This document shows, one piece after another, positions 35,088-44,583 of a DNA stretch of 64,000 nt. Origin of the DNA: Salinisphaera japonica YTM-1 (GTDB lineage: Bacteria; Pseudomonadota; Gammaproteobacteria; Nevskiales; Salinisphaeraceae); the NCBI RefSeq assembly GCF_003788585.1, contig NZ_AYKG01000001.1, forward strand, positions 208,409-272,408, in the 5' to 3' direction. How positions within the stretch are numbered: the first letter of the stretch is position 1; each line of letters begins with the position of its first letter. Both the position numbers and the translations under genes were made by a program. Below the pieces are notes generated by a model. It searched no databases. It worked only from the letters and a program-made list of their open reading frames with translations, and was not told the DNA's origin.

Positions 35088-35621
35088 ATGTCGACGCAAT
35101 ATCTATTGCTGACAACACCGATCGGTACGCTACAAGTGATCGGTAGCGATGCGGGTATCACGGCGATCACTTTTGAAAACCCCGGGCCGCCGGCCGATGC
35201 GGTTGATGCAGCACCCGGCTCAAAAGTGCATCAGGCCGGCGAACAGCTTCAGGCTTATTTCACGGGGCAGCACGACGTATTTGATCTGACGCTCGCGCCG
35301 GCCGGCACTGTGTTTCAAAAACGGGTATGGGCTTGTTTAGAGAAGATTCCGGCCGGCCAGACCCGCAGCTACGGTGAAATCGCGGCCGCACTGGGCCAGC
35401 CGGGCGCCTCGCGTGCTGTGGGTTTGGCCAACGCGCGTAACCCCATCGCCATCGTGGTCCCCTGTCACCGCATCATCGGCGGCCAGGGCCAACTGACCGG
35501 CTACGCCGGCGGCATGGCCCGAAAGATCTGGCTGCTGCGCCATGAAGGCCATACGATCGACCAACACCGGCAACGGATCGCCCGCGTACCAACGGGTTCA
35601 GCCTCGGCGCAAGACGAATGA
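35088..35621 (+). CDS. ogt: Methylated-DNA-protein-cysteine S-methyltransferase
   Basis: This suicide repair protein removes alkyl groups from O6-alkylguanine. The 177-residue protein has FQKRVWACLEKIPAGQTRSY (helix-turn-helix start), YGEIAAALGQPGASRAVGLA, NPIAIVVPCHRIIGG with the acceptor Cys (about residue 125), and YAGGMARKIWLLRHEG. All essential motifs are present. It is a single gene divergent from the solute-binding protein. Confidence 0.93.
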   Translation: MSTQYLLLTTPIGTLQVIGSDAGITAITFENPGPPADAVDAAPGSKVHQAGEQLQAYFTGQHDVFDLTLAPAGTVFQKRVWACLEKIPAGQTRSYGEIAAALGQPGASRAVGLANARNPIAIVVPCHRIIGGQGQLTGYAGGMARKIWLLRHEGHTIDQHRQRIARVPTGSASAQDE

Positions 35622-35657
35622 GAACCGCCTGTTAAAGCCGATCCATCGCCCCCGGCA

Positions 35658-35679
35658 CCGTCAAAAGTCCGTTTGACGG
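35658..35679. terminator. Inverted repeat between convergent genes (possible terminator)
   Basis: CCGTCAAA and TTTGACGG are perfect reverse complements with a 6-nt loop, placed 36 bp after the ogt stop and 36 bp past the end of the convergent dehydrogenase gene. No clear T run directly follows, so function as a terminator is uncertain. Confidence 0.4.
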
Positions 35680-35715
35680 CCTGACGGGTGCGCGAGCGGG
35701 TTTTTCCAGCGAGTT

Positions 35716-36666
35716 TCAGCTCATCGGCGGCGGACCGAGCTCCGCGAGAAGCTCGGACAGCCGAACATAGGCCCGGTTTCGATAAGCGATAAGTTCGGGG
35801 ATCTTCTCGGCTGGCACATCAGTGAAACCGCCCCCGCTCTTGGTTCCAAGCTTGCCCTGTTCGATCAAATCGGAGAGCACGCGCGGCGTGGCAAAACGCT
35901 GTGGGAAGTCGGTCTGTAGCGATTGGTAACAAAAGTTATAAACGTCCAGGCCGGCCATATCGGCTATCGCAAACGGGCCAAAGAACGGCAGCCGGAAACC
36001 GAACGTGGTCCGCACGAGGGTATCGATGTCGTCGGCCGATGCCACGCCCTCTTCCAAGAGCTTGGTGGCTTCATGGAATAGGGCGTACTGAAGCCGGTTA
36101 AGCACGAAGCCGGTGACATCCGAGACGACCGCTGTTTCTTTTCCGGTCTCATGAACGATGGCACAGGCTAAATCAATCACTTCCTGGTGCGTGCCGGCGT
36201 GCGGGATAATCTCTACGCCCGGCACGAACGGCGACGGGTTGGAGAAGTGCACGCCCAGGAAACGGGTCGGCGCAGCAACGGCCTCGGCCAGTGTTGCGAT
36301 CGAGATGGTCGAAGTATTTGAAGCGATGATCGCGTCTTTCGACGCTGCCGCACTGATGCGCTGCAACGTCTCGTGCTTGATCTCGATCTTTTCCGGCACG
36401 GCCTCTTCGATAAAATCCGCCCCGGAGACCGCCGTCTCGATATCCTTCGCCGCGGTCACTCGCGCGTCGATGCGCTCGACGGCGTCTTTTGGAAACAGCC
36501 CGTCGGCAGCGAAATCCGCGGCCTCCTTGAGCAAGCGCTCGCGATTGTTCTGCGTGACCTCGTAAGACACATCTGCGATATGTACCTCGGCCCCGGCCAG
36601 CGCCATGACCTGGGCGATACCGCCGCCCATGTATCCCGAGCCGATGATGGCGATCTTGCGTGTCAT
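35716..36666 (-). CDS. 3-hydroxyacyl-CoA dehydrogenase-family oxidoreductase
   Basis: The 316-residue protein has the NAD motif IAIIGSGYMGGGIAQVMALA (N-terminus), ADFIEEAVPEKIEIK, IASNTSTISIATLAEA with catalytic Ser, FLGVHFSNPSPFVPGVEI with catalytic His, and the C-terminal domain VTGFVLNRLQYALFHEATKL. Besides 3-hydroxybutyryl-CoA, family members oxidise L-gulonate or carnitine. It is the last gene of a unit behind a GntP permease and a TIM-barrel isomerase, so a free hydroxy acid or sugar acid substrate is more likely here than an acyl-CoA. That is inference. Confidence 0.88.
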   Translation of the reverse strand: MTRKIAIIGSGYMGGGIAQVMALAGAEVHIADVSYEVTQNNRERLLKEAADFAADGLFPKDAVERIDARVTAAKDIETAVSGADFIEEAVPEKIEIKHETLQRISAAASKDAIIASNTSTISIATLAEAVAAPTRFLGVHFSNPSPFVPGVEIIPHAGTHQEVIDLACAIVHETGKETAVVSDVTGFVLNRLQYALFHEATKLLEEGVASADDIDTLVRTTFGFRLPFFGPFAIADMAGLDVYNFCYQSLQTDFPQRFATPRVLSDLIEQGKLGTKSGGGFTDVPAEKIPELIAYRNRAYVRLSELLAELGPPPMS

Positions 36667-36686
36667 AAGATGCTCCTTGACGAATA

Positions 36687-37652
36687 TCAGTTCTGGCGAA
36701 CCCGGCTCTTGCCCGGGGTGTAATCGGCGGTGCGCGGCAGGATCTGCTCACGTAGATAGCGCTGGTTGGATGCCGAGACCGACAGCCCGTCGCCGCCGTA
36801 GTGCTCGCAACAGATCACGCCCTGAAAACCGTTGGCGATCGCGATCTCGAAGGCTTTGCGGTAGCTGATGAGCCCCGACTCTAACGGTGCCGGCATGGCG
36901 ACATACATGTCGCGCGCCACATCTTCGTCGCGTTGATAATTCTTGACGTGCCAATAGTTGGCATAGGGTGCGGTCTTCTCGATCATTGCCTGCCAGCTCT
37001 CGATCGGCCGATGCAAGCGCACGAGGTTGCCGATGTCCGGGTTCAGGCCGACGGCCGGATGGTCGATCGCCGTAACGAGCGCCACAGCAGAATCGGCAGT
37101 GCCTAGATACGTGTCTTCGTACATCTCCAGCGACAGAATCAGCCCGTTGTCCTCGGCGTGCTGGCCCAGCTCGCGCAGGCGCGCAACGGCCCGATTCCAG
37201 GTCTCGCGATCGTACGGGTCCTGGTAGCCATCCACCGTCCAGAACCAGAGTTGGCGCTTCTGGGCCTCGGTCAGCGCCTGGTGCAAGCCGACCGAGACCA
37301 CCTTGGCGCCCAGCGCCGCTGCGGCATCCAGGGTGCGATGGCTGTAGGCCAGATTGTCCTCGCCGTGCTCGACATCGATCACGCTTCTACGCACCACCGA
37401 AATCGCCGGCAAGCCCACGCCAATATCGTCCGCCGTCTTGCGGAAATCCTCGATCTGGCGTGCGGTCAGATCGCCCGGCCGAACCCAGCCATCGAACAGG
37501 TCAACGTTATCGAAACCGGCATCGCGCACTTCGGCAAAAACGCTGGCCCAGTGTTCAACGCCGGCCTCGTTGACGTGACGACCGTCCTCCAGAGAATTAG
37601 AAAACTGCAGTAGCGCGGCTGAAATCGGCCAGTCCGAGGCGGTATAAGGCAT
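36687..37652 (-). CDS. Sugar phosphate isomerase/epimerase-like TIM barrel
   Basis: The protein has 321 residues of the xylose isomerase-like (AP endonuclease 2) superfamily. Visible marks are AGFDNVDLFDGW, LGAKVVSVGLHQ, the metal-site Glu in LILSLEMYEDTYLG, VGLNPDIGNLVRLH with Asp, YWHVKNYQRDED with His and CCEHYGGDG with Glu, which are the expected metal ligands. It lies 20 bp before the dehydrogenase gene and 47 bp after the GntP gene, so it belongs to one catabolic operon. The exact substrate cannot be told. Confidence 0.84.
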   Translation of the reverse strand: MPYTASDWPISAALLQFSNSLEDGRHVNEAGVEHWASVFAEVRDAGFDNVDLFDGWVRPGDLTARQIEDFRKTADDIGVGLPAISVVRRSVIDVEHGEDNLAYSHRTLDAAAALGAKVVSVGLHQALTEAQKRQLWFWTVDGYQDPYDRETWNRAVARLRELGQHAEDNGLILSLEMYEDTYLGTADSAVALVTAIDHPAVGLNPDIGNLVRLHRPIESWQAMIEKTAPYANYWHVKNYQRDEDVARDMYVAMPAPLESGLISYRKAFEIAIANGFQGVICCEHYGGDGLSVSASNQRYLREQILPRTADYTPGKSRVRQN

Positions 37653-37699
37653 GGTGTACTCCTTTGTGGATACGCAATGAAAAAGCGCGGCATCCGGTG

Positions 37700-39049
37700 T
37701 CAGATAACGAATAGGCTGAGCAGCATCGCCATCGCGATACCGATGAGCCCGATAAGTGTCTCGACGACGGTCCAGCTCATGAGCGTTTGTTTTTCGGTCA
37801 TGCCGAAATACTGCTTCACCAGCCAGAAACCGGAGTCGTTAACGTGCGAGAGCACGGTGGCCCCCGAGGCGATGGCGACGTTCATCAAACCCAGCATTGG
37901 CCCCTGCAGATCCAGCGATGCAATCACAGGCGCCATCAGCCCAGCGGCCGTGATCATGGCCACCGTGGCCGAGCCCTGAATGACTCGGACGCCGGCCGCG
38001 ATCAAGAACGCCAGCAGTAACGGCGAGAGCGAGCTCGCGGCCATGGCATGGCCCACCACATCACCCACACCCGAGGCGATCAGCATCTGCTTGAAGGCAC
38101 CGCCCGCCCCCGTCACGAGAATGATCACGCCCGCCGGCTCCAGCGATTTAGTGGCGGTCCCCAGAACCTCTTCACGCGTGAGACCCCGGCAGGTGCCAAG
38201 CAAATAGAACGCCACCAGCGTGGTGATCAGTAGTGCCACGATCGGGTCGCCCAGAAAATCCAGGATCGAACGCACCGGATTGTCCTGGGCCAGCAGCACA
38301 CCGCTCACCGTGTTGAACAGGATGAGGACCAGCGGCAACAGAATGATCGAGGCGATCATCCTGAAGCTCGGCAGCCCCGTGACGTCCTCGCGCGGCGGCG
38401 CGACGTCCATGGACTCAGGCACACGAACATCGATGCGCTTAGCGATGAATCGCCCGAACAGCGGTCCGGCGATGATCGCCGCCGGAATCCCGCACAGCAC
38501 GCCAAAGATGATCACCCAGCCGAGATCAGCATGGATCAGGCTGGCCACGGCGATCGGGCCAGGCGTCGGCGGAATGAAGGTATGCGTTACCCCCAGACCG
38601 GCCAGCAGCGGGATGCCGTAGTACAACAGGGACCGATTGGCACGCTGCGAGAGCGCATACACCAGCGGCACAAGGATGATGAAACCCACGTCCAGAAATA
38701 CCGGGATAGCGACCAGAAAGCCCGTAACCGACATGGCCCAGGGGACACGATCCTGGCCGAAACGCGCGATCAGAGTATGGGCCAAACGATCGACGCCGCC
38801 CGAGATCTCGAGCATGCGCCCGAACATGGCCCCGAGTCCCACGACTGTTGCCACGAAGCCGAGCGTACTACCTACGCCCTTCTCGAGATTATCTACAACC
38901 TCCGACAACGGCATACCCGCCACGACGGCGACCACGAGGCTCACGAGCAGTAACGAGACAAACGCGTGCAGGCGCAGCCACATTACAAGCACCAGAAGCA
39001 GCACTATGCCGGACGCAGCCGCGGCTAGAAGCCAATAATCGTGGGTCAT
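37700..39049 (-). CDS. GntP-family gluconate:H+ symporter
   Basis: This 449-residue permease has about 12 hydrophobic segments and the GntP pattern: LVVAVVAGMPLSEVVDNLEK, TLGFVATVVGLGAMFGRML, LSQRANRSLLYYGIPLLAGL, THTFIPPTPGPIAVASLIHA and TVLSHVNDSGFWLVKQYFGM near the C-terminus. The family imports gluconate and related sugar acids. It is the first gene of the minus-strand unit and is divergent from the GntR-type regulator, which probably controls it. Confidence 0.92.
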   Translation of the reverse strand: MTHDYWLLAAAASGIVLLLVLVMWLRLHAFVSLLLVSLVVAVVAGMPLSEVVDNLEKGVGSTLGFVATVVGLGAMFGRMLEISGGVDRLAHTLIARFGQDRVPWAMSVTGFLVAIPVFLDVGFIILVPLVYALSQRANRSLLYYGIPLLAGLGVTHTFIPPTPGPIAVASLIHADLGWVIIFGVLCGIPAAIIAGPLFGRFIAKRIDVRVPESMDVAPPREDVTGLPSFRMIASIILLPLVLILFNTVSGVLLAQDNPVRSILDFLGDPIVALLITTLVAFYLLGTCRGLTREEVLGTATKSLEPAGVIILVTGAGGAFKQMLIASGVGDVVGHAMAASSLSPLLLAFLIAAGVRVIQGSATVAMITAAGLMAPVIASLDLQGPMLGLMNVAIASGATVLSHVNDSGFWLVKQYFGMTEKQTLMSWTVVETLIGLIGIAMAMLLSLFVI

Positions 39050-39091
39050 GAACGGACATCAAGATAAGTTCGATAAACATACGCTACGTTT

Positions 39092-39103
39092 TGTTCAACA
39101 TAT
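39092..39103. promoter_or_regulatory. Candidate GntR-regulator site upstream of the GntP operon
   Basis: TGTTCAACATAT at this position is the exact reverse complement of ATATGTTGAACA at 40156-40167, upstream of the sugar MFS gene. This copy lies 42 bp upstream of the GntP start. A 12-bp motif shared by the two transport units that flank one regulator gene is a reasonable operator candidate. Confidence 0.55.
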
Positions 39104-39243
39104 CGGTCACGACGACTTTTGTCTTAGATGGTTCATCGCATTCGTGAAATGAAACATGCCGACGCCCGGTTTACAAAGCACGAAAACACAAAGGTGCTAA
39201 CATGCGCTTGGATTTGTCGAACACATACTGAAGCCCCAACCGG

Positions 39244-39993
39244 ATGTCGCTTAGAGCATCACGTAGACCCGAGTACAGCCTGAGTGAAGAATTGGCCTCC
39301 GCCATCCTTTCAGGGCGCTACCAACCCGGCGACTTCATTGCCAAGGAAATGGACATCTGCCAAACCAGTGGGTTGAGCCGTACCGTTGTACGGCGCCATC
39401 TGGCACAGCTCGTGGACGTCGGAATGATCGAGCGTATTTCCGGTTATGGCTCACGCGTTTGCGAGGTCTCCGAATGGCATATTCTGGATCCCGTCGTTAC
39501 CCGCTGGTTATCGCTCTACGCGGCGCCCAACGAAGAGATCCAGCGAGAGATATTGTCGTTTCGGCTAAGCGTTGAACCTCAGGTCGCGATGATCGCGGCT
39601 CGTCATGCAACGGCACGCGATCTGTTGGCTATCGAAGAAGCCGTGGACGGCATGGCTCGTCACATGCAGGGCAGCGCGGCATCCACCGGCCGGCTGCACA
39701 GCGAATCAGACGTCGCTTTTCATGTCGCCATTTACCGCGCGACCCACAACATCGTTTGGTCGCAGCTGTCGCACATCCTGCGTCCATCGATTCATCTTCT
39801 CGTCGACGAATCCAACAGCAGCGCGCCCGATCCCGCGGAAAGCCTGGAACGGCACCGCCTGCTCATGGAAGCAATCCGGCTGCGCCGTCCCGACGATGCC
39901 TTCCACGCAGCCGAAGCTGTTCTACAAGGCACGCGACGCGCCCTGGGGTTAACCGATACACGCGCCGTGCACGCGACGCATCGCACGCCTTAG
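39244..39993 (+). CDS. GntR-family (FadR/FCD subfamily) transcriptional regulator
   Basis: The protein has 249 residues with an N-terminal winged helix-turn-helix (LSEELASAILSGRYQPGDFI, then LSRTVVRRHLAQLVDVGMIE and a RISGYGSRV wing; about residues 12-75) and a C-terminal FCD ligand domain. In that domain FRLSVEPQVAMIAARHAT, ESDVAFHVAIYRATHN (Asp and His metal ligands) and SLERHRLLMEAI (His) follow the usual pattern. It stands between the divergent GntP operon and a sugar MFS gene and is likely the local regulator, responding to a sugar acid. Confidence 0.9.
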   Translation: MSLRASRRPEYSLSEELASAILSGRYQPGDFIAKEMDICQTSGLSRTVVRRHLAQLVDVGMIERISGYGSRVCEVSEWHILDPVVTRWLSLYAAPNEEIQREILSFRLSVEPQVAMIAARHATARDLLAIEEAVDGMARHMQGSAASTGRLHSESDVAFHVAIYRATHNIVWSQLSHILRPSIHLLVDESNSSAPDPAESLERHRLLMEAIRLRRPDDAFHAAEAVLQGTRRALGLTDTRAVHATHRTP

Positions 39994-40155
39994 CCGAACG
40001 GATTCAGAGCGTGGTGTCGGCCGGCCGCGCGAACCCATAACGAGCACTCGATCGCCGCCTGTGCTCTTCGCTCGTTGTCATGCCAGGGTAAGACGCCCGG
40101 ATTACACGGCATGATATGCCCGGATACGAACCCATAAGAATTGTTCGCCGAAAGT

Positions 40156-40167
40156 ATATGTTGAACA
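40156..40167. promoter_or_regulatory. Candidate GntR-regulator site upstream of the sugar MFS gene
   Basis: ATATGTTGAACA lies 63 bp upstream of the MFS start codon in an AT-rich stretch and matches, in inverted orientation, the site at 39092-39103. The flanking sequences differ, so the match is not part of a longer duplication. Confidence 0.55.
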
Positions 40168-40230
40168 TTTAAAAATCTAAGTTGATTGTTTGATTCGTGG
40201 CTGTTCTGAACAACGCGAAGAGATCAAACA

Positions 40231-41634
40231 ATGACGACGATGCAATCAAACGAGACGGCCACGGCGCCAGGTTCTCGATCGACCGTTTGGGTGATCGGTT
40301 TCGTGGCCGCACTCGCCGGTCTCTTGTTCGGCATGGATATCGGCGTCATATCCGGTGCCCTGCCGCTGATCGAGAAAGCGTTTTCTGTCAACGACTTCAT
40401 GCAGGAAATGATTGTCAGCGCCATGATGGCCGGCGCTGCAGTCGGGGCAGCGTTCAGCGGCCAGATCTCACGTCGCTTTGGGCGTCGTCGCACACTGTTG
40501 ATCAGCGGGATCGTGTTCGCAGCAGGCGCGTTGTTTTGTGCCGGTGCCTGGTCGCCGCTGTCTTTGGTGGCCGCGCGCGCGGTCCTCGGGATCGCGGTCG
40601 GTATGTCGTCGTTCATCGCACCGATCTATCTATCCGAAGTCGCGCCGGAATCGGTTCGTGGACGGCTGATTTCGTTCTATCAGCTGATGATCATGACCGG
40701 CATCCTCGTGGCCTATCTGGTCAACGCCGTGTTCGTGGATATCGGCGGCTGGCGGCTCATGCTCGGCGTGATCGCCCTGCCCGCCTTGCTCATGGTGATC
40801 GGCATGGCCACGCTACCTCGGAGTCCGCGCTGGCTCATTGATCGCGGGCTGACCGATGAGGCACACCGGGTGCTCTTGCAATTACGCGGTGGCGATCAGT
40901 CTCGCGTGGATGCCGAAATGGCGCTCATCCGCGACAGTGCACAACTTTCCGAGGCCGGTGCCCGGCTCTTTCGCAACAACGCCAATTTTCGTCGTTCGAC
41001 GGGGCTGGGCATGGTGCTGCAATTCATGCAGCAGTTCACCGGCGCGAACGTGATTCTCTACTACGCCCCGCATATTCTGGAGCTGGCCGGCTACGACAGC
41101 GCGCGGCAACAGCTTTGGGGCACGGTTTTAATCGGCGTATTGATGACGCTGGCGACCTTTATTGCGATCGCCTTTGTCGACCGTCTCGGTCGCAAGCCAT
41201 TACTTTATAGCGGTTTCAGCGTCATGGGCATTTGTATGTTGTTATTGGGGGGCCTGTACGAGTACGGGCTGGCCAGTATCTGGGCGCAGTACATCGCGAT
41301 CAGTCTGCTGGGCGTTTTCGTGATCAGCTATGCCATGAGTGCGGCGCCCATGATCTGGGTACTGTGCTCGGAGATTCAGCCGCTGCGGGGTCGCGACTTC
41401 GGTGTGACTTGCTCGACTGTGACGAACTGGGTCTCGAACATGATCATCGGCGCGACTTTCCTGACCCTACTAACCACGTTGGGCAACGCCGGCACGTTCT
41501 GGCTGTATGCCGGGCTGAACTTCGTGTTCATTCTGGCCACGTTCTGCCTCATTCCAGAAACCAAAGGGGTCTCGCTCGAACGGATCGAACAAAACCTCAT
41601 GGCCGGACGGCCCTTGCGCCGGATCGGCTTGTAA
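40231..41634 (+). CDS. Sugar porter MFS transporter (XylE/GalP family)
   Basis: This 467-residue H+/sugar symporter shows the sugar-porter signatures: LLFGMDIGVISGALPLIEK (helix 1), GQISRRFGRRRTLL (motif A), PIYLSEVAPESVRGRLISFY (about residue 130), the central MVLQFMQQFTGANVILYYAP and the ending FCLIPETKGVSLERIEQNLM. Its specificity cannot be read. The upstream 12-bp motif and the adjacent GntR gene tie it to the sugar-acid operon on the other side. Confidence 0.92.
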   Translation: MTTMQSNETATAPGSRSTVWVIGFVAALAGLLFGMDIGVISGALPLIEKAFSVNDFMQEMIVSAMMAGAAVGAAFSGQISRRFGRRRTLLISGIVFAAGALFCAGAWSPLSLVAARAVLGIAVGMSSFIAPIYLSEVAPESVRGRLISFYQLMIMTGILVAYLVNAVFVDIGGWRLMLGVIALPALLMVIGMATLPRSPRWLIDRGLTDEAHRVLLQLRGGDQSRVDAEMALIRDSAQLSEAGARLFRNNANFRRSTGLGMVLQFMQQFTGANVILYYAPHILELAGYDSARQQLWGTVLIGVLMTLATFIAIAFVDRLGRKPLLYSGFSVMGICMLLLGGLYEYGLASIWAQYIAISLLGVFVISYAMSAAPMIWVLCSEIQPLRGRDFGVTCSTVTNWVSNMIIGATFLTLLTTLGNAGTFWLYAGLNFVFILATFCLIPETKGVSLERIEQNLMAGRPLRRIGL

Positions 41635-41762
41635 GGCCTTGTAAGACTCCGTATCAACGCGTGCTGAATCGAGCGCCGCCCGGCCGGTTTAAAGCCCACG
41701 ACCGCTCGATTCCAACCGCCAACCGACACTGGTTGCACAACCAAGAGCGTCTCCCCGAAAAC

Positions 41763-42080
41763 TCAATGCCCGCCAGAGGTATCGGCGTGCTGATCGGCGG
41801 TTTCGGTATACCGCGCCGTCTGGGCATCCGTGGCGGGTTCTTGATACGCGGCCTTGAACTGATCGTAGGGCATGCCATAGACACGCTCGCGTGCGGCGTC
41901 ATAGTCAATGGCCACGCCGCGCGCGTCCAGCTCGGCCATGTACCACTTGGATAGACAGTTTCGACAGAACCCGGCCAGGTTCATCAGGTCGATGTTCTGT
42001 ACGTCCGTGCGCTTTTGCAGATGGGCCACAAGATCACGAAAGGCCGCAGCCTCGGCTTCGATACGGGTTTGGTCGTCCAT
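41763..42080 (-). CDS. DUF1244 domain protein
   Basis: The 105-residue protein has the compact DUF1244 helical domain: AAAFRDLVAHLQKRTDVQN, then LMNLAGFCRNCLSKWYMAEL with the conserved CxxC, and VYGMPYDQFKAAYQ. A low-complexity polar tail follows. The N-terminus has an AAGGAAATT ribosome site. Function is unknown; a metal or partner site at the CxxC is possible. It follows katG on the same strand, but a strong terminator separates them. Confidence 0.88.
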   Translation of the reverse strand: MDDQTRIEAEAAAFRDLVAHLQKRTDVQNIDLMNLAGFCRNCLSKWYMAELDARGVAIDYDAARERVYGMPYDQFKAAYQEPATDAQTARYTETADQHADTSGGH

Positions 42081-42134
42081 AAGAATTTCCTTGTAACGGG
42101 GTGTGTGCGCTACACCAGTTTATAGGCCACACAC

Positions 42135-42202
42135 AAAAAACCCCGTGACTCATTCGAGCCACGGGGCGGGTTCAACACGGGCACGATCGACGATCGTGCC
42201 CG
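42135..42202 (-). terminator. katG terminator region (two hairpins)
   Basis: Downstream of katG on the minus strand there are two stems. The first (42178-42202) has 11-bp perfect arms CGGGCACGATC and GATCGTGCCCG. The second (42141-42166) is CCCCGTG...CACGGGG and is followed by six T on the minus strand at 42135-42140. The second is a standard rho-independent terminator; the first may protect the mRNA end. Confidence 0.85.
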
Positions 42203-42214
42203 GTTGCTAGCGGC

Positions 42215-44551
42215 TTACAACGCAGCGCTGTTCTTGTCAGCAACGTCGAAGCGGTCATGCATCATGACCTTGTTCCAGGCCGCGACGAAGTCACGCACCA
42301 GCTTTTCCTGGCCGCCCTTCTGGGCATAGAACTCGGACAGCTGACGCAGCTGCGAGTTGGCACCGAAGATCAGGTCGCACCGAGTGGCCTTGAACTTGGT
42401 CTCGCCCGACTTGCGGTCATCCAAGGTGAACTCCATGCCGTCTTCATCAACCTTTTTCCACTCGAAATCGGTGGAGGTCAGGTTCAGGAAGAAGTCGTTG
42501 GACAGCACGCCCGGCTTGTCGGTGAACACGCCGTGCTGCTTGTAGTGGCCCTCGGTGTTGACGTCCAACACACGCAGGCCGCCGACGATGGCTGTCCATT
42601 CGGGCGCCGACAGACCCAACAGCGCCGCACGATCCATGAAGGCACGCTCGGGGGCGATGTTGTAGTTGATGTCGGACCGGTGGAAGTTACGGAACCCATC
42701 GGTGACCGGCTCGAGCCAGCGGAAGGCCTGGTTGTCGGTCTGCTCGTCCGTGGCGTCGTTACGACCCGGGGTGAACGGCACGTGGATATCCACGCCGGCG
42801 TCCTTGGCCGCCTTTTCGACCGCGGCACAGCCGGCGAGCACGATCAGATCAGCCTGCGAGATCTTCTTGCCGGACTGCGCGCCATCAAAGTCGTTCTTGA
42901 TGCCGGCGAGCGTGGTCAGAACCTTGTCCAGCGTGGACGGGTTGTTGACCGGCCAGTTCTTCTGCGGGTCCAGGCGGATACGCGCGCCGTCAGCACCGCC
43001 ACGCTTGTCCGATGTACGGAACGTGGAGGCCGATGCCCAGGCCGTACCGGCCAGCTCGGAGACCGTCAGGCCCGAATCCAGGATCTTGGCCTTCAGGTGC
43101 TTGACGTCGTCGGCGTTGACCAGTTCGAAATCCACGGCCGGGATCGGATCCTGCCACATGAATTCTTTTTCCGGCACTTCCGAACCGAGATACCGGGCAC
43201 GCGGGCCCATGTCACGGTGCGTGAGCTTGTACCAGGCCTTGGAGAAGGCTTCGGTGAAGTAATCGAAGTCTTCCAGGAAGCGCTCGCAGATCTTGCGATA
43301 GGACGGGTCGACCTTCAGCGCGATGTCCGAGGTCATCATCATCAACGGATGATCAACGCCTTCCAGATGCGCGTCCGGCGTACGACGTGCGTCCTTGTCC
43401 ACCGGCTGCCACTGCAGGGCACCGGCCGGGCTGCGCGTCTGTTCCCATTCGTACTTGAACAGGTTCTCGAGATACTCGTTGTCCCACATGGTGGGGTTGG
43501 AGATCCACGAGCCTTCGATGCCGTTGGTCATCGTGTCTTCGGCGTTGCCCTTGCCGCGCGGGTTGTGCCAACCCAGGCCCTGGGATTCCATCGGCGCGCC
43601 CTCCGGGGCATAGCCGATTTCGTCCGGGGGCGTCATGCCGTGGGACTTGCCGAAGGCATGGCCGCCGGCGATCAGCGCGACCGTTTCTTCGTCGTTCATG
43701 GCCATACGGCCGAACGTGATACGGATATCGCGGGCCGAATCTTCGGGGATGCCCTTTTTGGCCGAGCCTTCCGGGTCCACGTAGATCAGGTTGGAGTTCG
43801 AGGCCGCCAGCGGCGCTTCCAGATCGTAATCGTCTTCGCCGTTGGTGCCCGACCAGCGCAGGTCACGGTTGACCATCTGATCCGGGTGGCCTTCGAACGG
43901 GCCGCGCGGGGCGTCCTCGATCTTCTTGCCATACCAGGATTCCGGGCCCCAATACGTCAGGCTATCCGGTTCCCAAGCATCAATTCGACCGCCGGCAAAG
44001 CCGTAGGTCGGGAAGTTCATGATCTCCAGCGAGCAGTTACCTGTAAGCACGATCAGGTCGGCCCAGGAGATGGCGTCGCCGTATTTCTGCTTGATGGGCC
44101 ACAACAGACGACGCGATTTGTCGACGTTGCCGTTATCCCACCAGCTGTTGATCGGGGCGAAACGCTGCATGGCTTCGCCGGCACCACCGCGGCCGTCGGC
44201 GATCCGGTACGTACCGGCCGAGTGCCAGGCCATGCGGATCATCTGCGGGCCGTAGTTGCCGTAATCCGACGGCCACCAGTCCACGGAGGACACCAGCAGT
44301 TCCTTGATGTCTTTCTTCAGGGCTTCCAGATCCAGCTTCTTGAACGACTCGGCGTAGTCGAAGTCCGGGTCCTGCGGGTTGGCTTCACGCGGGTTCTGGT
44401 GCAGCAGCTCGACCTCGAGGCGGTTCGGCCACCAGTGATCGTTCTGCGGCTCCGAGCCGGCAGCCCCGCCGACAGTATCGCCGGCGAACGGGCATTTGCC
44501 GCCGACCTTCACTTCTTCGAACGCTGCGTCCGAGCTTTGCTTGTCATCCAT
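42215..44551 (-). CDS. katG: Catalase-peroxidase KatG
   Basis: The bifunctional heme enzyme decomposes H2O2. From the ATG at 44551 it has 778 residues in two domains. Distal residues are visible in [12 protein letters not shown] (Arg106, Trp109, His110), the Asp loop in [13 protein letters not shown] and the proximal His in [12 protein letters not shown]. Met of the Met-Tyr-Trp adduct is present in TFGRMAMND. Around the adduct Tyr, the family's RYSG reads RWSG after an insert of about 20 residues; SWYGKK earlier offers another Tyr. The second domain has [16 protein letters not shown] and [16 protein letters not shown]. It lies 32 bp behind a fur-type gene, as in mycobacterial furA-katG. Confidence 0.95.
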   Translation of the reverse strand: MDDKQSSDAAFEEVKVGGKCPFAGDTVGGAAGSEPQNDHWWPNRLEVELLHQNPREANPQDPDFDYAESFKKLDLEALKKDIKELLVSSVDWWPSDYGNYGPQMIRMAWHSAGTYRIADGRGGAGEAMQRFAPINSWWDNGNVDKSRRLLWPIKQKYGDAISWADLIVLTGNCSLEIMNFPTYGFAGGRIDAWEPDSLTYWGPESWYGKKIEDAPRGPFEGHPDQMVNRDLRWSGTNGEDDYDLEAPLAASNSNLIYVDPEGSAKKGIPEDSARDIRITFGRMAMNDEETVALIAGGHAFGKSHGMTPPDEIGYAPEGAPMESQGLGWHNPRGKGNAEDTMTNGIEGSWISNPTMWDNEYLENLFKYEWEQTRSPAGALQWQPVDKDARRTPDAHLEGVDHPLMMMTSDIALKVDPSYRKICERFLEDFDYFTEAFSKAWYKLTHRDMGPRARYLGSEVPEKEFMWQDPIPAVDFELVNADDVKHLKAKILDSGLTVSELAGTAWASASTFRTSDKRGGADGARIRLDPQKNWPVNNPSTLDKVLTTLAGIKNDFDGAQSGKKISQADLIVLAGCAAVEKAAKDAGVDIHVPFTPGRNDATDEQTDNQAFRWLEPVTDGFRNFHRSDINYNIAPERAFMDRAALLGLSAPEWTAIVGGLRVLDVNTEGHYKQHGVFTDKPGVLSNDFFLNLTSTDFEWKKVDEDGMEFTLDDRKSGETKFKATRCDLIFGANSQLRQLSEFYAQKGGQEKLVRDFVAAWNKVMMHDRFDVADKNSAAL

Positions 44552-44583
44552 ATGCTTGTTCCTGTTTGAATCGACGCGATGCG

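Noticed and set aside
42257..44569. 770-residue plus-strand frame
   Set aside because: It is the exact antisense of katG; a long open frame there follows from high GC and codon bias, and the product matches nothing.
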